Shown one piece after another: positions 17,814 to 27,243 of a DNA stretch of 64,000 nucleotides (the first letter of the stretch is position 1; each line of letters starts with the position of its first letter). Source of the stretch: Promethearchaeota archaeon (GTDB lineage Archaea > Asgardarchaeota > Lokiarchaeia > Sigyniarchaeales > SOKP01). The notes beneath the pieces are model-generated. The model saw nothing but the letters and a program-made list of their open reading frames with translations. It ran no database searches and was not told the DNA's origin. Position numbers and translations under genes: made by a program. Location of the stretch: NCBI GenBank assembly GCA_016839555.1, contig JAEOUA010000012.1, positions 310,001 to 374,000 on the forward strand, in the 5' to 3' direction.

Positions 17814-18851
17814 ATGAAGGTAAATTATTTAGATAAATTTAAAGGTACATTAATTGGTCTAACGATTGGAGATATATTAGGATATCCCTTTAGGGGTAAA
17901 TTAAGAACTGACATTGCTTCTGAATTCAGCTTTTTTGAAAATAATAATAATTTTGAGGATTTTGAAACCTTTTTATTAAAAAATAAAAAAAAATTCAAAT
18001 CATATACGAATAATACTCAATTAGCTTTACATTTTTCGGAAGCATTGATAAAAGGAAATGGATTTGATATCAAACAAATTTTAAGAGAATTCCTTATTTG
18101 GTTAGATGATCCTCCTATAGGAAGTTGCTATGGCACCCTTTCTACTATAAAAAAGATTAAAAAAGGAATACGATGGGATAAAGCAGCCTCAAATAGTGGT
18201 GGTAGTGGTACATTATCAAGGGTAGTTCCTATTGGACTTTTTTATTGTAGAGATCTAAAACAATTAGACATAATGGCCGAAAAGTCGAGTTTTATAACAC
18301 ATTCACACAACGCAGCATCTATAGGAGCAATACTGCTCGCTAGAACAATAGCTTATCTACTTACAAAAATAAAGGAGATGCCGTTTTCCATCGAAGATTT
18401 CTCCAATAAATTGATTTCTTCGATTTTAAATATAAACGGGAATGATAATATTAAAGAAGAATATATTGATAACCTATATAAATTAATAAACAATCTTTCA
18501 GTTTCAGTTGAGTCAGGATTAATAAAATTTTCTCAAATTGGAGTAAATTCGCCCTATTTTATAGAAGAATTTTTAGGAAAAGCATTTATACATCCTTATT
18601 CGATGAGTACTATAATTTGCTCATTATTCCTTTTTCTAAAAAATAGAGCCTCATTTAAAAAATGTATTTTAATTTTTGCAAGTGCCGGAGGAGGCAGTAC
18701 AGTTGGAGCAATCGGAGGAGCCCTAGCTGGAGCTTATTTTGGATATTCTGAAATCCCAAACAATTTACTGAAATTCATTAAAAATCACAAAAAAATTTTG
18801 ACTATAGCAGAAAGACTTTATAATAAATTTGAAGCTAATAAATATAAATAA
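17814..18851 (+). CDS. ADP-ribosylglycohydrolase-fold protein with lost metal ligands
   Basis: The 345-aa protein has the all-helical DraG/ARH fold: KFKGTLIGLTIGDILGYPF at the start, the SGSGTLSRVVPIGLF block and a C-terminal GAIGGALAGAYFGY. Catalytic members bind two Mg ions through a TDDT motif and a GGDTDT motif. Here these read YTNNTQ (about 65-69) and AGGGSTVG (about 291-298), so all four metal-binding aspartates are gone. It is likely a non-catalytic ADP-ribose or nucleotide binder, or a hydrolase with altered chemistry. It starts 54 bp after the response regulator on the same strand and may be co-transcribed with it. Confidence 0.75.
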   Translation: MKVNYLDKFKGTLIGLTIGDILGYPFRGKLRTDIASEFSFFENNNNFEDFETFLLKNKKKFKSYTNNTQLALHFSEALIKGNGFDIKQILREFLIWLDDPPIGSCYGTLSTIKKIKKGIRWDKAASNSGGSGTLSRVVPIGLFYCRDLKQLDIMAEKSSFITHSHNAASIGAILLARTIAYLLTKIKEMPFSIEDFSNKLISSILNINGNDNIKEEYIDNLYKLINNLSVSVESGLIKFSQIGVNSPYFIEEFLGKAFIHPYSMSTIICSLFLFLKNRASFKKCILIFASAGGGSTVGAIGGALAGAYFGYSEIPNNLLKFIKNHKKILTIAERLYNKFEANKYK

Positions 18852-19020
18852 ACAAATTTAGTAAAAGGAAAAAGCAATAAAAAATTTCTTAAGAATTGAA
18901 AAGCAATTAAAAATTAAATATATATATATAAATTTTAGCTAATTCTAATAAAAAAGTTAAAAATTAACAAAGAATTACCTAATAATATCTTATTCGAATT
19001 TTTAATTCAACCCCTTTTTT

Positions 19021-19124
19021 GGGAGGGTAGTCTAGCTTGGTAAGAACTAGTATCTAAAGTTAGCTCCCAAACTGATTCCTGGTTTGGGACCAGGAGGTCG
19101 CGCGTTCGAATCGCGTCCCTCCCA
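19021..19124 (+). tRNA. tRNA-Pro (anticodon TGG) with a roughly 30-nt intron-like insert
   Basis: Acceptor GGGAGGG (19021-19027) pairs perfectly with CCCTCCC (19117-19123), discriminator A at 19124. The T arm is GCGCG-TTCGAAT-CGCGT (19100-19116). The anticodon arm is CCTGG-TTTGGGA-CCAGG (19078-19094) with anticodon TGG at 19085-19087. The D arm begins at G19030 and its 3' strand ends near 19046. About 30 extra bases lie between D arm and anticodon stem; removing 19047-19076 would give a normal 74-nt tRNA, an intron at position 25/26, but exact ends are uncertain. Within the insert TCCCAAAC (19065-19072) is complementary to GTTTGGGA covering the anticodon. A T-run follows the gene. Confidence 0.88.
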
Positions 19125-19313
19125 TTTTTCTCCCCTTTCATAAATTTACGAATTAAGTATAAATTAAAAAGGAAAAAAAGAAAAAAAATTTATCAGATAA
19201 TGGAAAAGTAAAGTTTTATTAAATTCCTAAAATTCTTATGAGTAACAATTATTATCCTAATCATTTTTGTTTAATATTATGGATATTTGTTAAAAAAAAA
19301 ATTGGTTTTAAAA

Positions 19314-19577
19314 TTGGTAAAAGGAACAGTAAAATGGTTTGATTCTAGAAAAGGTTTTGGCTTTATACAATCGGAAGAAGGTAATGATATATTTGTTCAT
19401 TATTCAGCAATAGTTGCAAACGATGATAATTATAAGTCTCTTAATGAAAACGATGAAGTTGATTTTGAAATTGTACAAGGACAAAAAGGACCCAAAGCAG
19501 AAAAAGTAGTCGTAACTAAAAAAGCTGAAAACCAGAGAGGCAGTCTGTATAGTAGTGGAAAAGGTTTTCGTATTTAA
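19314..19577 (+). CDS. Cold-shock domain protein
   Basis: A single OB-fold cold-shock domain that binds single-stranded [23 protein letters not shown] contains RNP1 and DIFVHYSAI is RNP2. An extra C-terminal stretch ([15 protein letters not shown]) is not part of the usual 66-70-residue domain. No ATG is available: TTG codons at 19287, 19302 and 19314 could start; 19314 gives (M)VKGTVKWF, the canonical family N-terminus, and is preferred. No Shine-Dalgarno is visible. CSD proteins are widespread in bacteria but patchy in archaea. Confidence 0.85.
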   Translation: MVKGTVKWFDSRKGFGFIQSEEGNDIFVHYSAIVANDDNYKSLNENDEVDFEIVQGQKGPKAEKVVVTKKAENQRGSLYSSGKGFRI

Positions 19578-19737
19578 CTTTCTAAAAATTCATTTCTTTA
19601 AAAGAATTAATCATTTAGTATAGTTTTAATATAAATTAGCAAAATCTCTTTTTACGATTATATTTTAATCTTAAATCTTTTTTTTTATTCATTCAATATA
19701 CTTAATCCAAGATAATTTAATTATAAGTTTATAAATG

Positions 19738-20094
19738 TTAACTTTCCTCAATAGGAGCCTTAAAAATTACAGTTATAAAGAACTCAATCATTAACCCGAA
19801 AAGGGCGTTTATAATAGGAATTCCTAGAATAACTAACAACTCAACACCCATAATTATATCATATAAAAAGAATGGTAAGCCAATAATTTCTCCTAATAAT
19901 AATCCATGAATAAACCATTTCATTCGCAAAGCAGAGATTCCAATTACAAATCCTATCAAAGTTCTATTAACTATGATAAACAAAAAGCGTAATATATCGA
20001 CTTGAATATTTAAAATGATGGTCCCTAAATAACATATAATACCAGCAACAACTCCAAAAAGGGTAGCTATCATAATTCTCTTTAAATAAGCCAT
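19738..20094 (-). CDS. Small four-helix membrane protein, unknown
   Basis: The 118-residue product has four predicted membrane segments (about 8-30, 34-52, 60-82, 85-112) with short loops and an acidic tail. No characterised family recognised. A Shine-Dalgarno-like GGAG lies upstream on the minus strand. It is followed in the window by another small membrane protein gene on the same strand, 185 bp away. Confidence 0.5.
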   Translation of the reverse strand: MAYLKRIMIATLFGVVAGIICYLGTIILNIQVDILRFLFIIVNRTLIGFVIGISALRMKWFIHGLLLGEIIGLPFFLYDIIMGVELLVILGIPIINALFGLMIEFFITVIFKAPIEES

Positions 20095-20278
20095 TATTAA
20101 AATCTCCTTTTATTATTTCGTTATTAATTCGAAAATAATATAATAATAATAATTAACACAACAAATATATATAAGATATATTTTAAAAATTCAAAATAAA
20201 ACTAATTTTATTCACAAATTATATTATTTTTATTATTATATTAAAGATAATAAAAAGAAAGAAAGAATCGATAATTAT

Positions 20279-20821
20279 TTAAGACTTTTTTTTAATAAGT
20301 GAATTAATTCCAGCTATTAATGCCCAGCAAATTGCGATTATAAGACATATAAACTTAAATAGAGCAAAAAAGGAATGGATGATCGCTATCACATCTGGAA
20401 AACCCGTAGGATTTGCCACCGTTATTAGGATAATTGCATTTTCCAACGCATCTAATATTGCTCCTAGAATTCCTATCATAGCTATAATAATTCCACTTTT
20501 AGCCCATTTTGAGGCTTCTTCATATTTTCTACTAATTAGCAATGCTAGAGAAAAAGCAAGTAATCCATAGCTAGCCATAAATCCATAATCAAATAGCTGT
20601 GCGACTATATAAGAGCCTAAATCCGGTGTGGCTGAATACCACTCTTTAAGTTTTTGTCCACTAAAAGATAATTGACTTGTGGTGAAGTCAACAGGAAAGC
20701 CTGATATTGTATAAAAGTACATCATTAAAGGTATGGCAATAATAAACCCAATTATAGCCAGAATTAATAATATCTTAAGAATCTTCTTTGAGGGCCATGA
20801 GGATAATCTATCTAAAATCAT
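20279..20821 (-). CDS. Multi-pass membrane protein, unknown
   Basis: A 180-aa protein with a first membrane helix (LKILLILAIIGFIIAIPLMM), an extracellular loop of about 45 residues and three or four further helices ending in a basic KKKS tail. No recognised family. It starts 34 bp after the polyferredoxin gene ends on the same strand, so may be co-transcribed; a link to redox chemistry would be speculation. Confidence 0.5.
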   Translation of the reverse strand: MILDRLSSWPSKKILKILLILAIIGFIIAIPLMMYFYTISGFPVDFTTSQLSFSGQKLKEWYSATPDLGSYIVAQLFDYGFMASYGLLAFSLALLISRKYEEASKWAKSGIIIAMIGILGAILDALENAIILITVANPTGFPDVIAIIHSFFALFKFICLIIAICWALIAGINSLIKKKS

Positions 20822-20854
20822 AATGAATCACATAAATATTGTTTAAGGTTGTAT

Positions 20855-21913
20855 TTAAGCATTATTTTGAGCTAATATCTTTTTAACTTCTGCTGAAACT
20901 TTCTCCATCTTTCCGTCTTCGATCCAATATCTTATCTTTTTTGATTTAAGGAGGGATTGGATTTTTTCGTTTAAATTGAGTAATTTTTGCTTCTCTTCCT
21001 CGGATAATTGTGGGACTTCTTCCTCCACTCTTTCTTTTACTTCCTTGATTTCTTCCATTATTACTGGAATTTCAATTTGTTCCTTTCCTTCTTCAATTAC
21101 TCTTCTTCTTATTATTTCTTTAATGTTCCTAATCCAACCCTCTATCCAGGGATAATTTCCTTGTTTCTTAGGATCTTCAATATTTATATCGCTACGTTCT
21201 ACAATAATAAGATTATCAGGACAAGAATTTTCACAAGCACCACAATAAAAGCATTCATCCTCATTACATGCTATTTTACCATATTTTTTTACTTCTTCAG
21301 CAGTTTTGGGAATAAAAAATGATTCTACGGGACAAATATTCACACACGCTTTACATCCCGTCGGATCACATTTCCAAAGCATATGTTCTTTAAGAATTAC
21401 TTCTCCACTAATAGGGGAACTTATTTTAAAACACTGTGTAGGACATTCTTGCTGAATTTTATAATAATCTTTGACTCTGTTCCTTTCTCGAGCATCTAAA
21501 CATAATTGACAAATTTCATTAGATTTATCCTCAATACATTTCTCCTCTTCAATTTCGTAAAAATGTGAAAGATGGGGATATTCATCCATATTAATTTGCC
21601 CTTCCGGCATAATGTGTTCATGAAATGCATCATTAGGACAAACAATAGCGCATAACATACAATAACAACATTTATCATGGTCTATCATGATTTTTGGATT
21701 TGATTCATCTATTAGACCCTGAGCTATCTCTGGAACAGGACCAATTTCTATGGCATCGACAGGACATACTAACTTGCATAAACTACATCCAATGCACTTC
21801 TCTATATCATAAGTTAATTTTTTATTCACATCCTTGAATTTCCATTTTAAAATGAGTTTATTCGGTTCTATGTCCATCCCTTTTTCTATTTCATCCTCTT
21901 CCTTCTGATCCAC
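20855..21913 (-). CDS. Polyferredoxin, FwdF/HdrA-associated type
   Basis: A 352-aa iron-sulfur protein with several [4Fe-4S] binding motifs: CIGCSLCKLVCP (about 40-51), CCYCMLCAIVCP (about 82-93), a Cys-rich middle, CDPTGCKACVNICP and CFYCGACENSCP. The last 90 residues are a charged, coiled-coil-like tail without cysteines. Spacing resembles the multi-cluster electron carriers that accompany formylmethanofuran dehydrogenase (FwdF), but no such enzyme is nearby. The start is GTG 21913; the frame stays open another 51 bp upstream without a standard start codon. Likely an electron wire for C1 or hydrogen metabolism. Confidence 0.75.
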   Translation of the reverse strand: MDQKEEDEIEKGMDIEPNKLILKWKFKDVNKKLTYDIEKCIGCSLCKLVCPVDAIEIGPVPEIAQGLIDESNPKIMIDHDKCCYCMLCAIVCPNDAFHEHIMPEGQINMDEYPHLSHFYEIEEEKCIEDKSNEICQLCLDARERNRVKDYYKIQQECPTQCFKISSPISGEVILKEHMLWKCDPTGCKACVNICPVESFFIPKTAEEVKKYGKIACNEDECFYCGACENSCPDNLIIVERSDINIEDPKKQGNYPWIEGWIRNIKEIIRRRVIEEGKEQIEIPVIMEEIKEVKERVEEEVPQLSEEEKQKLLNLNEKIQSLLKSKKIRYWIEDGKMEKVSAEVKKILAQNNA

Positions 21914-22271
21914 TTTATCCTTTTTTGCTTTGGAAATAAAAAGGTCACCTTCTAATATTTTCTATTAGTAAAATACTACATTTCTACTTATTTTTATTGT
22001 TTTGTTTTTATTCTAAAATTAATATTTGAATTATTTTCTATAAACGCTTTAAAAGTGAATAAAAAATCATGATATAATTTCTGTTTGATTATAAAAGATT
22101 ACACTAAAAAGATTTTCTTGAAATCTTTATTTAATTTTATAGATCTTTCCAATTCTATATCTCTTGTGGGCAGCTAAACATAATTGAATGATAAATTATT
22201 TAATATCGTATTCTTATTGTATTATTTCATATTAAGAATAATAATTAAGAATTTTAATTCATAAGTACATT
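21914..22271. other. Intergenic region
   Basis: About 360 AT-rich bases between two minus-strand genes. It should hold the polyferredoxin promoter. I see no credible gene, RNA or strong repeat. Confidence 0.4.
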
Positions 22272-23792
22272 TCAATTAAGATCAAATAAATGTGGAAATT
22301 TTTCTCTTACATCTTTTAAGAATGTAGCAGGATAATGTTTCATATTATTTATTGCCATCGTAATAATAAAGAAATATTTTTGCCTTATCTCTTTCATATC
22401 TTCTCTTTGACCAATTCTATTTTTGGAAATAGTTTTAAAAAGATCTAAATGGAAATCTCGAAAATTATATGTGATATCTATAAAATTAACCTCATTTGAA
22501 GGATTTAGAAGAAGTGCTGTATATTTTTGGTTTTCAAACTTCCACCATTCCTTAAAGAAAAATTTGGTACCATATTTAGTTTCATATTTCTTCATATTAT
22601 CATAAGTTTCTGATCCTGGCCACCATCCATATCTAAAAATATGGGGAAGTAAGTAATGTTTATTTCTTACTAAAGCTCTCAAGAATTCTATTGTTTGCGA
22701 TAATGTTTTATTTGTCTCTCCTGGGTGTCCAATAATTGTATTAATACTGTGAAATATTTGATTTTCGTCAAGTTTCTTAGAAGCATAAACAATTTGTCTC
22801 AAATATTTATTTGGTTGTCGAGTTTTATTTAAAATCTTAAGCATCTTCTCACAACCTCCATCCATCCCAAATTCAATCATAAATTTTAGTTTTTTTATAT
22901 AAGTGATTTCCTTGTCTGGTTTAAATAAATCTAACCTAGTTTGTGCACCATAATATTGTTCAGGGGCTTTTTTTATTAATTCCTTATATAGTTTTATACG
23001 AAAATCATAATTTCCAAATAATGGATCTGAAATAGAAACAACATAAAATAGATTTTTTCTATCCCTAAATCTCTGGTTTATCGATAAAATTGCGTTTAAA
23101 GCTTCATTTAAGGGTAATCTTCTAACTGTGCGATAACATTTAGTTAAATTATTATTTGGATCTTGACAAAAATTACATCTAAAGCTACATCCTCTACTCA
23201 AGAATAAGGGAAAAAACACATAAATATTTGGATTTGGATTTTTAATATAATCAAGAGATTCTGCCAGCGACCAATCTATGTTTACGAATTCATTTACCGA
23301 TAAAGGTTCGCAATTTATTATTTTGGGTTTTATTGGACGCTTGAAATTAATAAATAATTTCTTTAACAATTTATATAGCTCTACTTCTGCCTCTCCTGCA
23401 AATATATAATCAAAAGGAGATTCTGGATATGAAAAATCATTTGGATAAATGGAAGGATGGCGCCCTCCTACAAATATGCAAGAATTCGGGTATAATTTCC
23501 TTATAGTATTTCCCAAGAAAATTGAATCTAAATATAAACTAGATGAATAACAGCTCACCCCAAAAAATTTAAAATCATCATAAATACTTAAATAATCATT
23601 TAATTTTTTTTCTCTGTTTTCTAGATTAATTTTTTGTGCAAGATCTAAAATTTCAACATGGATATCTAAATGCTTCTTAAGATAAGTAGCAATAAATAAT
23701 ATTTGGCTTGGAGGATGAGCGAAGTCTGTTCGTTTTGGTGTATTACAATCCATAGGATAAATTAAAAGTAATTTATTTTTAATTTTTGACAC
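22272..23792 (-). CDS. B12-binding-domain radical SAM protein
   Basis: A 506-aa protein with an N-terminal cobalamin-binding-type Rossmann domain (about 1-150; GVSCYSSSLYLDS and FVGGRHPSIYP) and a radical SAM barrel with the cluster motif CSFRCNFC (Cys202, 206, 209). The C-terminal part resembles Elp3/MiaB-like barrel ends (SINTIIGHPGETNKT). The DxHxxG cobalamin motif is not obvious, so B12 may be absent. Substrate unknown. The start is a GTG at 23792. It stands alone. Confidence 0.85.
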   Translation of the reverse strand: MSKIKNKLLLIYPMDCNTPKRTDFAHPPSQILFIATYLKKHLDIHVEILDLAQKINLENREKKLNDYLSIYDDFKFFGVSCYSSSLYLDSIFLGNTIRKLYPNSCIFVGGRHPSIYPNDFSYPESPFDYIFAGEAEVELYKLLKKLFINFKRPIKPKIINCEPLSVNEFVNIDWSLAESLDYIKNPNPNIYVFFPLFLSRGCSFRCNFCQDPNNNLTKCYRTVRRLPLNEALNAILSINQRFRDRKNLFYVVSISDPLFGNYDFRIKLYKELIKKAPEQYYGAQTRLDLFKPDKEITYIKKLKFMIEFGMDGGCEKMLKILNKTRQPNKYLRQIVYASKKLDENQIFHSINTIIGHPGETNKTLSQTIEFLRALVRNKHYLLPHIFRYGWWPGSETYDNMKKYETKYGTKFFFKEWWKFENQKYTALLLNPSNEVNFIDITYNFRDFHLDLFKTISKNRIGQREDMKEIRQKYFFIITMAINNMKHYPATFLKDVREKFPHLFDLN

Positions 23793-24134
23793 CAGTTATA
23801 AAATTTATAATTGAAACTTATCAAATAAATCTCAATTTTTATTTATAAAAATAACACAAAAATAATAGTTCCTTTAGTGATAAAAAAAAGGAATAAAATA
23901 TAATTATTTGATATAGTTTTATAAAAATGTGAAGTTTTCAAATAATTCAATAAAACTTAAATAATTTCGGGAAAATAACCAAGTAAATATTTTGGTATTA
24001 AAAATTCTCTTATATTTTGTTATTTAAAGAGATTTAAAATTATTATATAAAAAGGAAAAAGAAATTAATTGAATTAAAGAATTAAATATTAAAAAAGAAA
24101 AATTATTACAAAATAAGCTTATTTTATTATATCA
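23793..24134. other. Intergenic region
   Basis: About 340 AT-rich bases between minus-strand genes, with long A/T runs and no credible gene or RNA. Confidence 0.4.
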
Positions 24135-24590
24135 TTATTCCAATTTATATTTAGTTAAGAGCGTTGGGTCAGTATTTTCAGTAGATTTAGTTAATTCTGC
24201 TGCTGCCTTGGAATAACGCATGGCTAATGCTATCTCTCCATCTATTTTTAATTTATTTGCCATTAATGCTTTAATAGGATCTAATTCTTGAAAAGCAATT
24301 TTTTTCCAAGTATACATTGGAGCACTCACGGAAAGGATGGGCTCTCTTGGAGGGTCCTCATTTGGTCTTAAGACTTTTATCTCTATACATTTTCCAACTT
24401 TTAAATCTAAAAATAATTTTAAATCATCTTCCACTTCTCCAGAACCTTCCATCAAATATAACATCGCTCCCTCTTGATCAATGCCCCAATTTTTAGCCGC
24501 CTCTTCATAGTCTTTATTATTATTTAAGGCTTCACAATATTCTTTGGCCCATTTTTCAGCTTCTTCTTTTAAATCTTCGAATTTTACCAT
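24135..24590 (-). CDS. SCP2 sterol-transfer-domain protein
   Basis: A 151-aa single-domain protein whose C-terminal half (the segment WKKIAFQELDPIKALMANKL, then DGEIALAMRYSKAAAEL) is the conserved end of the SCP2 lipid-binding fold. The N-terminal helix has EEAEKWAKEYCEALNNN. SCP2 domains bind lipids or acyl chains in a hydrophobic tunnel; the ligand here is unknown. It stands alone, 310 bp from the divergent LRR gene. Confidence 0.78.
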   Translation of the reverse strand: MVKFEDLKEEAEKWAKEYCEALNNNKDYEEAAKNWGIDQEGAMLYLMEGSGEVEDDLKLFLDLKVGKCIEIKVLRPNEDPPREPILSVSAPMYTWKKIAFQELDPIKALMANKLKIDGEIALAMRYSKAAAELTKSTENTDPTLLTKYKLE

Positions 24591-24902
24591 TATATTCCTC
24601 TTTTAATTATAATTTAATTTGTGTATGTTTAATATTATATTTAAGAGAATTTAAAGGTTAGTGATGATCAACATTGCTCATAACATAAAATTTAGATCTT
24701 CAACTAAATAAAAATTGAGAATCTTTTTCTTTTTCTTCTTTCCTTTTTTTATTTTATATAAACATTGATACAAGATTTTAAAAATAATACAATTCAAAAA
24801 TAAGGAATAAATTTTTTTTGAGGCTATTGGTAATAAAAATAACATTAACGCATTATAAATATTAATTTTCTCTATAGTAAACATAAAAAAATTGATAATT
24901 TG
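24591..24902. other. Divergent intergenic region
   Basis: About 310 bases between the divergent SCP2 and LRR genes. A minus-strand frame at 24678-24920 encodes a low-complexity Lys/Phe-rich string and looks spurious. No other feature. Confidence 0.4.
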
Positions 24903-25820
24903 ATGGTTTACCTTTCCCAAGAATTTCTTAACAATAGAATAACAAAATTAGAAGCAATTGTAAATAATTCATTTGATGAAGCTAAAAGAGTTGAAAGTAT
25001 TTATATCTTAAAAGATCTTGCGGTTAAGAATGAAGAATTTTTTACTTTTTTTGAAAATTTATTAATTTCAGATGCTAATCCCAAAATTAGGAATTTAGCG
25101 GTTAAAATTATAAAGAATCATTATCTAGAAAAAGCTTTTGAGCCGATGTGTTGGGCATATAAGCATGAAAATTCAATTGAATGCATATTAAATATTATCT
25201 CTACTCTTGGTAAGATTAATAATCAATTATCAAAAGAATATTTAGTTGAAAAATTGTTTCCAATAAAAATCCCACAATTTCGTAATTATATTGATAAATT
25301 ACTAGAAAGAAACGAAATTTATAACCTTAGTTCCAAAAATCTTGCCAATTTACTTAAAAATTATCATATTATAAACGATTTTATCTCTAATTTTGAACTA
25401 ATTAAATATAAGATCAAAGATGGACGCATTATCGATTTAGATTTCTCTTTTACGTATAATAATGGATTCACCCAAAGCATTATCGAACAATTACCTCGAA
25501 TTATCGAAGACTTAAAAGATCTCCGTTCATTGAATTTAAAATATAACAAATTAAAAATGGTTCCCAACTTTATTAAAAAATTAAAATCACTTAAATATTT
25601 GAATTTATCTAATAATCAAATTAATATAATACCCCATTACATTTCTGAAATGAATTTATTGGAACATTTAGATTTAAGCTGGAATTATTTGAATACTATG
25701 CCCCCCCAAATAAGTCTTCTCAAAAATTTAAAAATTTTAAATTTAAAACATAATAAAATTCAATGTTTGAGTGAACCTTTAATCGAATTAAAAAAACGGG
25801 GGCTAAATGTTCAGATATAA
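24903..25820 (+). CDS. HEAT-like plus leucine-rich-repeat protein
   Basis: The 305-aa protein has an N-terminal alpha-helical part (about 1-150) reading like HEAT repeats (DEAKRVESIYILKDLAV, then NPKIRNLAVKIIKNHYL) and a C-terminal block of four leucine-rich repeats (about 200-300) of the bacterial/Asgard type: LRSLNLKYNKLKMVPNFI, LKYLNLSNNQINIIPHYI, LEHLDLSWNYLNTMPPQI, LKILNLKHNKIQCLSEPL. It ends in a short cap (KKRGLNVQI). Both repeat classes mediate protein-protein contacts; no catalytic part is seen. Start ATG 24903 is preferred to the adjacent TTG. It converges on the CDC48 cluster. Confidence 0.82.
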   Translation: MVYLSQEFLNNRITKLEAIVNNSFDEAKRVESIYILKDLAVKNEEFFTFFENLLISDANPKIRNLAVKIIKNHYLEKAFEPMCWAYKHENSIECILNIISTLGKINNQLSKEYLVEKLFPIKIPQFRNYIDKLLERNEIYNLSSKNLANLLKNYHIINDFISNFELIKYKIKDGRIIDLDFSFTYNNGFTQSIIEQLPRIIEDLKDLRSLNLKYNKLKMVPNFIKKLKSLKYLNLSNNQINIIPHYISEMNLLEHLDLSWNYLNTMPPQISLLKNLKILNLKHNKIQCLSEPLIELKKRGLNVQI

Positions 25821-25846
25821 TTATAACTTAAATAAAAAATAAAAAC

Positions 25847-26347
25847 TTAGGAATAATAAGAATAACTAGCTTTATCAAATCCTTTCACATATTCGATAAC
25901 TATTCCATCTGGTCTTTTTTGAGGAGGAACATAGGTAATATGTAAATCTGGAAAATATGCTCCAATTCCTTTCTTTGCTAAAATCATTGCGGGATGGTCT
26001 GCTTCCTTAAATATAGCTTCAGTTACTTTTAAAGTAGCCAATCTGCATGCCTCTTCATCAATAATTCCTAAAGAATGAAGATATTCATGTAAAAGAATAT
26101 GATAGGCATACGCCCAAATAATATTATGCGGTTTATCTTTCAATATTAATCGTAAAGCAGTTTTATTCATGATAATTGAGGTTCCAGGATGAAAATGCAT
26201 GCCCCCAATAAAGCCTCCTCTATACATGCCTAACTCTGCCAGGCCTAAGCTTAATCCAGCTCTCTGCCTACCATATACATGCTTTACATCTCCCTTGACC
26301 CTTTCAAAAATTTCCACTAATTCACTTTTAAACTCTTTTAGTTCCAT
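25847..26347 (-). CDS. Zincin-like protein (putative metallopeptidase)
   Basis: A 166-aa protein with one HExxH motif, HEYLH at residues 87-91 inside ILLHEYLHSLGIIDEEAC, suggesting a zinc-dependent hydrolase with a third ligand downstream. There is no signal peptide or membrane segment, so it should act in the cytosol. It lies 65 bp after a regulator and ends the minus-strand group Hsp20-like, CDC48, HTH, zincin. That context suggests a role in protein quality control, which is inference. Family not recognised by name. Confidence 0.62.
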   Translation of the reverse strand: MELKEFKSELVEIFERVKGDVKHVYGRQRAGLSLGLAELGMYRGGFIGGMHFHPGTSIIMNKTALRLILKDKPHNIIWAYAYHILLHEYLHSLGIIDEEACRLATLKVTEAIFKEADHPAMILAKKGIGAYFPDLHITYVPPQKRPDGIVIEYVKGFDKASYSYYS

Positions 26348-26412
26348 AACCTAATATCACCTATTTCATTGGATATAATACTACTAGACATGTGTCTATA
26401 GAGAAAAAAAAA

Positions 26413-27198
26413 TTAAATGTCAAAAAACCAATCTTCATCAGTTGAGACAATGAAATCCATTGCTTTTGATAAGTCTCTTAATAGATGTTCTATAGAAGAT
26501 CTATGAGTCGCTCGAGAAATTCTATCTATATCAGAAAAAAACAATTCATCTAGAAGATTATCTATATTTATTTTTTGATTAAACTTTGCTGGTTGAAAAA
26601 ATAGAGTATATAAAATTTCTTTCTCTAAATTATCAAAGGTTGTCTTTTCTTGCTTAAGTTTATCTTTATATTTTTTTGCTATAAGATTTTTGAGTTCTAT
26701 TATAATGCCTTCCTTCTTTTGAAGCAATTCTCTCCGTTTTCTTTCCAATTCACATATATTATCTTCTATATTTTTAATTCGTTCACCTAAAAATTTAACC
26801 TTCTCATTAGGGGATTTAATCTTCTTATATATATTAGAATCTATAGCCTCCTTTAAGAACATTGCTTCTGAATCCGGTTTTATGTTAGTTGTTTTATAAT
26901 CAATATTATAATAATCTGGAGAAATATCCATTGTTAAAGAGAGATTTGACACTATCCTATATTTACCGCCTCTCTTTTCAGGATAAATTTTTTCAATGAT
27001 ATTAAAATTTTTTAAAATTTCTAATTGACTATGAACTGCTTGTCGAGAAATCCCTAATGCTTTATGTAATTCGGAGGTTGAATGAGGCACTTTTGCTAAT
27101 TTTGCTAAAATGACGCGCCTTGTAGGATTTCCCATTATTTCTAATAAATCATCTAAACTCATTTTTAAATTTGTTGATTCTTTCTCTTCTAACACCAT
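26413..27198 (-). CDS. ArsR-like winged-helix regulator with long coiled coil
   Basis: Residues 10-90 form an ArsR-type winged helix (LLEIMGNPTRRVILAKLAK, then HSTSELHKALGISRQAVHSQ). A coiled-coil region follows (about 125-185, rich in E/K with KVKFLGERIKNIEDNICELE) and a C-terminal domain of about 75 residues. It begins 46 bp after cdc48 on the same strand. Its place in the CDC48 cluster suggests that it controls this operon or itself. Effector unknown; no cysteine pair typical of metal-sensing ArsR proteins. Confidence 0.8.
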   Translation of the reverse strand: MVLEEKESTNLKMSLDDLLEIMGNPTRRVILAKLAKVPHSTSELHKALGISRQAVHSQLEILKNFNIIEKIYPEKRGGKYRIVSNLSLTMDISPDYYNIDYKTTNIKPDSEAMFLKEAIDSNIYKKIKSPNEKVKFLGERIKNIEDNICELERKRRELLQKKEGIIIELKNLIAKKYKDKLKQEKTTFDNLEKEILYTLFFQPAKFNQKINIDNLLDELFFSDIDRISRATHRSSIEHLLRDLSKAMDFIVSTDEDWFFDI

Positions 27199-27243
27199 TT
27201 TTATAATCCTCCTTATATTATTTAAAAATATTAAAAATTACTA

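Noticed and set aside
24678..24920. 80-aa minus-strand reading frame
   Set aside because: It is a Lys/Phe/Ile-rich low-complexity string in an A/T-rich gap and overlaps the start of the LRR gene; no conserved feature.
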